From the NCBI GenBank assembly GCA_948567375.1, contig OX419761.1, positions 2,048,501-2,112,500 of the forward strand: a stretch of 64,000 nt of DNA. The letters run 5' to 3'. The notes beneath the pieces were generated by a model that saw only the letters and a program-made list of their open reading frames with translations, searched no databases and was not told where the DNA came from. Positions 57,293 through 64,000 of this stretch are shown piece by piece (within the stretch, counting starts at the first letter, position 1; each line of letters begins with the position of its first letter). The DNA is from Lunularia cruciata (Eukaryota; Streptophyta; Marchantiopsida; Lunulariales; Lunulariaceae). The position numbers and the translations under genes were made by a program.

Positions 57293-58267
57293 CAATTATT
57301 TTGATTGTGTTGGGTGCAATTTTCTGGGCACTGAGAAACGAGCAGTGAACACAAGACATTCGAGGACAAACTGTGTACACTCCTTCAAAAGATCGATCAC
57401 TGAAAAGAGTTGGCTTTTAATCTAATGGTGAACAAACAGGATAGCTGTGACAAACGTACAGCAGGTCTCGGTCAGGAACGTTTCCCGTTGTAGGAGATAT
57501 GCATAGGTGTTTCCAGAGCTTGTAGATAATTCAAGTCCGGATTGTCCATTGCCGTATGCGAAGGCCTAATCTCGTCCGATGCAGCGAAGGATCAGAGTCG
57601 TTGTCAGTGACCCAAAAGCCTTAGGCATTACCATGAAACAGCATGTCATGGTGAAACGTCGCATCGTATGTGCTAATAAAGATGATGGGTTTCGTTATGA
57701 ACGGGGCCAAAAATCTTCTTCATAGCAGTTGGTGAATAGCTATGGTTTTATGACTGACTAAAACCTGTTCCACTTCCGTGAAAACAGAGTCATTTGTCTA
57801 CAATCTCAGGACAGGAGATGGACACTTCCCTGCTCTTAATTTTGCTGACCGCGAATTTAGTTGCAGTGATTTAGGCAAATATGGAACAGGGTTTTTGGCA
57901 ACTTGCTATTAGGTCCGTATACGATCCTGAGGTATAAAGGAGATGATAGATCTCACCGGCGCCATGACGTGAATCAGACACTTCGCGTAATGCAATATTG
58001 CTTATCTGAAGAAATAGGGTTGTTTTGGTGGTTCAAGCCACTGACCTCAAATGTCTGGCATTACGAAATTACACTCTGAACAGGACGGTCGTTTCTGAGA
58101 CTATCTGCAATCTCAAAGAACTTCGAGAGGTTTTTAGCAATCTACCTGATCTCTAGCAAACGATATCCAGCTGACCAGGATCACCGAATCTTGAACTTAA
58201 ACAGGTGGATCAGTTCTAGCGGCTGGACTCCTCTCTGGTCACTTGAAATGGCTTCCCGTACAAACAG
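57293..58267. other. No recognisable gene
   Basis: More balanced base composition than the flanks, but stops in all frames and no recognisable protein or repeat. Confidence 0.5.
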
Positions 58268-58537
58268 ATGCTGCACGTTAAGTCATTGCTTGAGGTTTGT
58301 GAGTTGGTGATGATTGCGGGTCGTAGATTGCGGAGAGATTGCAGTGCTTGCGGATGCCGCTTGCCGTACAAGAAGGATCGGACGAACTATTCTTTCGCAG
58401 TGCAGCATCTACTCTCGGAAGACGTTATGAAACATCATGACTTGGATGAGACTTCGATTTTAGTTCGTTTAGATATCTACGCAGATTTTAACAATGCTGA
58501 AATGGATATTAGTTTGCGAATCAATTATATTTTATAA
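58268..58537 (+). CDS. Short ORF of unknown nature
   Basis: 89 codons with CSACGCRLPYKKDR and a C-terminal acidic part. No family recognised and no neighbouring exon evident. Possibly spurious. Confidence 0.15.
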   Translation: MLHVKSLLEVCELVMIAGRRLRRDCSACGCRLPYKKDRTNYSFAVQHLLSEDVMKHHDLDETSILVRLDIYADFNNAEMDISLRINYIL

Positions 58538-58539
58538 AT

Positions 58540-59215
58540 AAATTTTACAAATCAAAGTAACATAATAATACATTAAATTATTTTGACCATGAATTTTTAT
58601 TATAAGTCTTATCACATGACATAAAAATAAAATAAATACATATTAATATACAAATGTTATATTCATTAAATACTTGGTTGTGCTATATGGCCCGGCATTC
58701 TTCAACTGCTCAAGTTTTCTTGATTATATCAAAAGTATCTCCCTAGAATGAACTGCTTGTGCTCATTTAAAGATAAGACCAATGCATCTAACATTAACTA
58801 ATGCCGCTGCTTGGTGCTGCTATGTACAAACCTTAAATAATACAATATCTGGTGGATGCTATATGAACCTCAACTAGCAAATGTATCACTATTTATAAAT
58901 GTAATTTCAACTTTGTTGATTGAAAAATGATAGTATTCTTAATAAATTTCTAAACGTATAAAATTTATCTATTCTACTAGTGAAACTTTCATAAAATTAT
59001 CTATGATCTAATTATTGATTTTGATATAGCTGAAATAATAATTTATTTACTTTATTGCAATCCTCGCATAGTGATATTGGATCTATGTACATGGTTCTCT
59101 TGTGGAATTCTAGGTTGTACAACAACCTGATAGCACTTTGATAACTGCTCTACATGAGAATTGGACCATCTTGTCCAAACTTCATATTGATTTACATCCT
59201 TCCAAGTTGTGCCTG
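58540..59215. other. AT-rich stretch without a gene
   Basis: Long A/T runs, no coding potential, no clear repeat edges. Confidence 0.55.
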
Positions 59216-60650
59216 ATTTGAAGCTTTATTTGCACTCTCTTTGGCAGTTTGAAGTTCCTCCTGTAGTTCTGATAGTTTACTTTCCAGAACCTCGAGCTTG
59301 GTGTTCAATTTGCTATTTAGCAATCTAGCTCTTTCAATTCCAGATCAGTTGTGTGGTACATGGCAGCTTGCAACCTGCTCTGCAATTGCTTCTTCTCTTG
59401 CTTTGCCTCCTCTTGCTCAGTAAGTAAGATCTACACGGTGCTCTTGGCCTTTGTATCCTCTTCTTGTGCAGATACAAGAGACTTAGAAAGCTTATGTAGT
59501 TCCTTCTCTAGCTCTTCAATTCTAGGTTGTAAAGCTTGTAGTTCTAAGGACTTTCGATCATTGAATTCCTCCAAAGCAGCTATCTTCTTTTGGTGCAGTT
59601 TGCTGAGCTTCTACATCTCAACGTCAGGCTCTTCAAACCCTGCCTTGGCTTGAGCAGCATCAGTCTTCATGTGCTTATCTTAGTTGCAACTTTTGCGGCT
59701 ACTTGCTCAACTTCCTCAATCTTCGCATCCCTTTCCTCCAAAAGCTTGCTAGAGTTGGAAAGCTCCCATCTCAAGCTCATGCTTGTCGCAAATCAAGGAT
59801 GATTTTTTTGCCTTGGCCTGCACAGCATCCGCCTCGGCTTCTTTTATTCTCTTTGAAGCCTTAGTGACCGCCTGCTCAGCCTCCTTGATCTTGGCTGCCC
59901 TTTCCTTGACTATGTCTTTCTCTCCAGACTTATCATCTCCAACGCGTGTGTACTTCCTATCTTTGCTTCTCTCCTTCAATGGTAGTGTTCTATTGTCAAT
60001 GTATTGGTCCTTCTCTCTTGATTTCTCCTCTCCCCTTGGTAAATATCTTCTATCCTTGGTTCTCTCTCCTGGCAGATCTGCCGTATTTTCAAACTCTTCG
60101 TCTTTCTCTCTAAATTTCTCATGTCTTTCTGGTGGAAATCTTCCATGTTCAATCTGCCTCTCTCTATTCATGGTACTCTCCTCTCTATATAGTTGTCTTT
60201 CTCTCTAGGTGGCCTCTCATCCTTACTTGAAGGATATCATCTGTCCTTGACTTTATCCTTGGAAGTTGGTACTTTCTTTTTGTTTTCCTTGTATCTTATG
60301 TCTTCTATCCTCTTCCGTGATAACAAAGCTTTTTGCTCGGTCTCATCATCCCTCAGTGAAGCAGGTCTATGATCTTCTGTCCTTTCACTGTCACTTAAGA
60401 ACTAGGAGCGGGATATCCGCTTCTCAGTTTCCTCGTCCCTCTCCTTTGATTTTTCCCTACATGAATTCTTCTATCTTCAGTCCTCCCCTTTGGCAATGTC
60501 ATTATAGTCTTGGTTTCCATCGATGTTACTTGGCCATCTTGAAAGTTCTGATTCAACACTACAGCCTCTAAACTCTTCTCTTGGGTTTTGCCAAATCCAC
60601 ATCTTCCACTATGCTTGCAACATAGAGTCAATTTGAGAAATAGTACCTAT
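59216..60650 (-). pseudogene. Broken gene for a charged coiled-coil protein
   Basis: Minus strand. From 60630 down: a basic, acidic segment with repeated (R)EKD, ERTKDRRYLPRGEEKSREKD and ERSKDRKYTRVGDDKSGEKD units (60171-59940), then a heptad-rich helix IKEAEQAVTKASKRIKEAEA and LLEERDAKIEEVEQVAAKVA. After a shift near 59660 it continues as EELEKELHKLSKSLVSAQEE to about 59400 and further helix to about 59230. The R/E/D-repeat plus coiled-coil layout suggests a host nuclear protein gene copy, but I cannot name it. Frameshifts and stops make it a pseudogene or retrocopy. The long intron-free reading supports a retrocopy. Confidence 0.45.
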
Positions 60651-60659
60651 CTTGGTAAC

Positions 60660-61970
60660 CTTGATTAAAGAGCTTTGAATCGTAAGCAATTGTTATCACC
60701 AATATTCCCATATTTCTCCATGTAGCAGCCTTCTTTGGTGTAGCTGGTTTGGATACTTTTTCCACTACTTGACCAATGCTGAACAAGTTGTACTTCAACT
60801 CTTATGTGTTCTTGTATCAATTTTACGAGAAATTGGAATGTCTTCTTGAAATCTTGGAACCAATCTCGTCTCTCAATTATGTGCTCAGAAGCTCCTCCAT
60901 CAGCATAACACATATTTTTGTCTACATGTTCATTGATACTTGTGGTAATACTCAAACTAGCAACAAATGCAATACTCTATGTCATTAGAACATTGGCTTG
61001 ACCTCTAACATTAGGTGCATTATGTGTCTTTATTCAAATAAGGTTTTGCTCAACTTTATATTCTCTTGCACAGTTCCTCTTCTTCCTACACTTGTTCTCA
61101 TTTTCAGCTGAGAAATGTTAGTCTTCTTTTCACTCCCATCATAGCAACTACCTCCAATACTTCTTCCGCAACAACCACAAAGGTTAACTCCTTTAAATTC
61201 TCTTTTTTGTCCTCTCCATGTATATTAAAGGTTTCTTCTTTGATTAATCTTACAACTACTTTTTGGATGGTTTGCTGCTCCTCAGGTATATTATCTTATT
61301 TGGTTATTATACAGCAATAATTTTGTGACAAAATACAAATAATCTTGGTGATGATTGAAGAATAATTTATTCCTTCACCTTAACAACTCAAGTGACTAGC
61401 AAGAGTTTCTACTTGGTTGAAAATTCATGCTTTTTCTTCTCTTCTTGTTTCATTTGCAACTAAAATAATATTTGTTGGAGGACATGCTTGTTCTCTAAAG
61501 AACATCCCTCATGCAATACAATCAATCTACTCCACATTTGGTTTTTGATTTTACAATTAATTAATCTATGCAAATAAGTCTTTTTTATGGCTCCAAATAT
61601 GCACATTTCCATAGCACTGTTCTTGCTATGCCAATTGGTCCCCCCCTCCATTTGCTACTGCTTGTTCTATAATCTTTGTTCCATTAATGATCTTTGTAAG
61701 ACTCTTTGACTGGAAGACTATAATTATTTGGAATTTTCAAATGAATAAATTCTACCATTGAATTAATTAATATGTGTTGTATCTCTCCCATTGCTCCTTT
61801 TTCCCTTGTGTACCAATCTACTTTCAGATATGAAGGATATTCTATAGTCTCTCAATCTCTTATAAATTATACACCAAGAATAATCTTCTATCACTCTTGG
61901 TGCATTGGGAAATGCGTGCACATAACCTATCATAAAATAAACTGATTTGAATCTACATGTCAATCACAAA
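60660..61970 (-). pseudogene. Ty1/copia gag-protease fragment
   Basis: Minus strand. gag part: FGAIKKTYLHRLINCKIKNQ and MWSRLIVLHEGCSLENKHVL (61460-61651), typical of copia gag (UBN2-like). Protease start: MCYADGGASEHIIERRDWF (about 60870-60925), where the active site normally reads D-S-G-A and here D-G-G-A. Stops between the two parts. RT and integrase are absent. No LTR seen. Confidence 0.75.
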
Positions 61971-64000
61971 ACACAATAAACACAATAACATATACAAAAT
62001 GAATTTACCAAAATACTCTTGTTGCAAATCTAGTTGCATGAAAGAGGAATTACAAGCTACTATGCAGGTTCTAAACTAAGGAGGGCTTGTGGGATCTGCC
62101 CCCCTTTCTGGAAATGGCTTTAAAAACAATTTTAAAGTGTTTTTAAATCCAGTGGTTGCGGTATAACTCATAGTCTGCCTTGGCTCATGCCCACGCTCTA
62201 ATCATTATTATCTTACATAGAGTGAATTTTTTAACATAGAATATGCCCTCCTCTGTTGAATCCTGGCGTCGCCCTTGCACTTGGCCATGTTGTTTGGCCT
62301 TCTTCTCCCGACTGTGGCCTAACATCCCGACAGAATGAAGAGCTTGTGCTCACTTAAAAATAAGATCCGTATACTCTAATTAAGGTTAGATGCGTATGGG
62401 TGTATGTATGATATCCTTATGGGTGTACGTATGGTTGGTACATATTAGCCAACCCTAGCGCCTAAAGTATATTATATTGTATGGTTCAAGTTATATCAGC
62501 CTCAAGTATCAACTGCCACCTATACTACCTTCTGAAATTTAAATGTAATTTCACCACTCATATCAAAGAAGGACCTTCTGAATTTTAAATGTAATTTTAC
62601 CACTCATATCAAAGAAGGGAAGCATAATTCGGACAGTCGCGGGTCTACATTCTGAGATTTCCGGGCATGAACCGGGTCGTATCTAGAAACATTGCTCTTT
62701 TGGTGTCATCTATATCCAGAGGTTCGAGTCGTCACCAAAGTGTTGGGTGCCTCCTGACAACCACATCCGGAGTCGAAAGCAGCAAATAAACGCCACGTTT
62801 AGGTTCCGGTTTCCTTACCGGTGACTGGTGGGGAACTGGAACTGTGTAGGAACATCAACTCCATGTCTGTTGGTTTTATCTCCACCTAAACTTTCCGGCA
62901 GTTGAGCTGGGCACGTTCAGTCAAAGTGAATCAAAACCTGACGTCGAGAGCCCTGTAGGGCTTTACTCTCAAGCTTATTTAGTGTAGAAGGAAAGAATGA
63001 CAAGATTGAAGCTTTCGAACGCGGATGAAAGATCAAGTACACTACTGTGTTCCTCTTGAAGCTCTCGAACATTCCGCCCTGCTTCACGTTGCTGAATTGA
63101 AGGTCCTCTTGACATAGGAGATTCACTGAGCAAAGGATTTTGATATGGAGAAAATGCAGGTTTGGATGCTGGGGGTTAAACTAACTTCATACATAACCAA
63201 ATGATCAGACCTGAACTACAGTATAACTGAACCGATAAATAGCAAGTTATAATTGAAACTATACTACTGTAGCTAAATCTTGTGTGTATTCTGACGTTAT
63301 CGCCGCACTGGCGTTTAAGTCAATCCATTCATTGATCATGACAGGCCAAACCAATTCAAGTTACGTGATCTTTCGTCGTCTCAAATTAACGATGTGATAC
63401 TCTGAAAACTAGTGTTCCGTACAAATAGATATACAAGTGAGGAATGAGGAGAAAAAAACATTAAGATGAACCAATCACCAGAGCCAGAGGTGATAGATTC
63501 GAGCGGATTCAGCACTCCCGTTCATGTCAAATGACTTACATTCTAAATACAGAGAGTGAGTTCACTTGAAGAATTGAATGCTGACTCCAATCTAGTCTGC
63601 GCTTTCTCATAGAGGACCCGGGAAGGATTCTTAATGTTGATAACACAGAACCATGTAGACCTGTGCGGCTTAACTTAACCGACGTCAGAAGTCAAAACCC
63701 GTCCTAATCCAGATTATATACAGCCTCCACAGCTTAGCTAAGTATATGTACATGCACATCGCCACCCCTTCGAGAGAACTCGACAAAAGACAATCTATAA
63801 TTCAACAATGAAGTCAAACTCTTCTGTGTTATATCAGCTGTTTAAACCTTTAGTACATACGACCTTCTAACCACATGACACTATCAGCCAAAGATATGAA
63901 ATACGATGAGAGATGGCCTGAATGTGGATCAAGAAGAAAACATAAATATTCTCGAAGGAAATGGATACGGATCACGCACAGGTTCAGGAAAATTATTTTT
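61971..64000. other. No recognisable gene
   Basis: Mixed composition with scattered stops. Only a short tandem duplication (62528-62619) stands out. The small open frame at 62917-63126 on the minus strand has no recognisable domain. Confidence 0.5.
62528..62619. repeat. 2 x 46-bp tandem duplication
   Basis: Units starting CCTTCTGAAATTTAAATG (62528) and CCTTCTGAATTTTAAATG (62574), nearly identical, containing CACTCATATCAAAGAAGG. Confidence 0.9.

Noticed and set aside
1-64000. tRNA, rRNA or CRISPR features
   Set aside because: Primer sites mimic tRNA ends, but no cloverleaf genes, rRNA stretches or regularly spaced repeats were seen.

Overview
This window looks like repeat-dense nuclear DNA from a large-genome land plant. 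A gymnosperm is my best guess, but that is an inference. The evidence is several families of Ty3/gypsy LTR retrotransposons (plant chromoviruses with initiator-Met-tRNA primer sites and a Tat/Athila-type lineage), a Ty1/copia fragment, heavy nesting and almost no intact open reading frames. I see no convincing intact host gene, rRNA, tRNA or CRISPR array.

Layout. 1-2.9 kb is AT-rich non-coding DNA with one strong fold-back. 2.9-13 kb is an old minus-strand relic ('E6') split by a complete but decayed chromovirus A (4586-11181). 13-14.64 kb ends in the 3' edge of an LTR plus primer site (F). Element E1 (14670-18783) sits inside F's leader. E2 (to 21027) is a truncated relative. Chromovirus B (21028-23905) is cut off and fused to the R-U5 part of a Tat/Athila-like LTR (D). 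From 23.9 to 45.3 kb the host is element D, interrupted by E3 (24931-33193), which contains E4 (27501-32020), which contains a D-type solo LTR (28095-28784). D is also interrupted by chromovirus C (34009-40619, 741-bp LTRs, perfect 5-bp target duplication) and by a chromovirus solo LTR (43683-44420). From 45.3 to 54.45 kb is gypsy element H, with LTRs at about 46393-47530 and 53339-54454 and a minus-strand D-like fragment nested in it. From 54.45 to 55.5 kb is one more E-like relic. The rest is mostly anonymous, with a broken coiled-coil gene (59.2-60.6 kb) and a copia gag-protease fragment (60.7-62 kb).

The most interesting content is the 'E' family. Three separate insertions (E1, E3, E4) are each bounded by TGTG(G/T)TACCC... 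and ...GGTTGTCACA, and each is flanked by a perfect 5-bp target duplication (AACAT, TTATG, ATTGC). I can find no LTRs in them. They carry one long ORF with a conserved globular region followed by acidic and coiled-coil segments. The same ORF type lies between integrase and the 3' LTR in element H, so E may be a non-autonomous partner of an H-like gypsy lineage. E1 and E4 share two premature stops, so they were copied after their ORF was already dead. E1 also has a cluster of heat-shock-element-like repeats upstream of a TATA box.

A second striking event is a patchwork insertion at 42690-43002: 165 bp identical to 46209-46373, then 14 bp, then a 135-bp duplication, as expected from template-switching repair or a misassembly.
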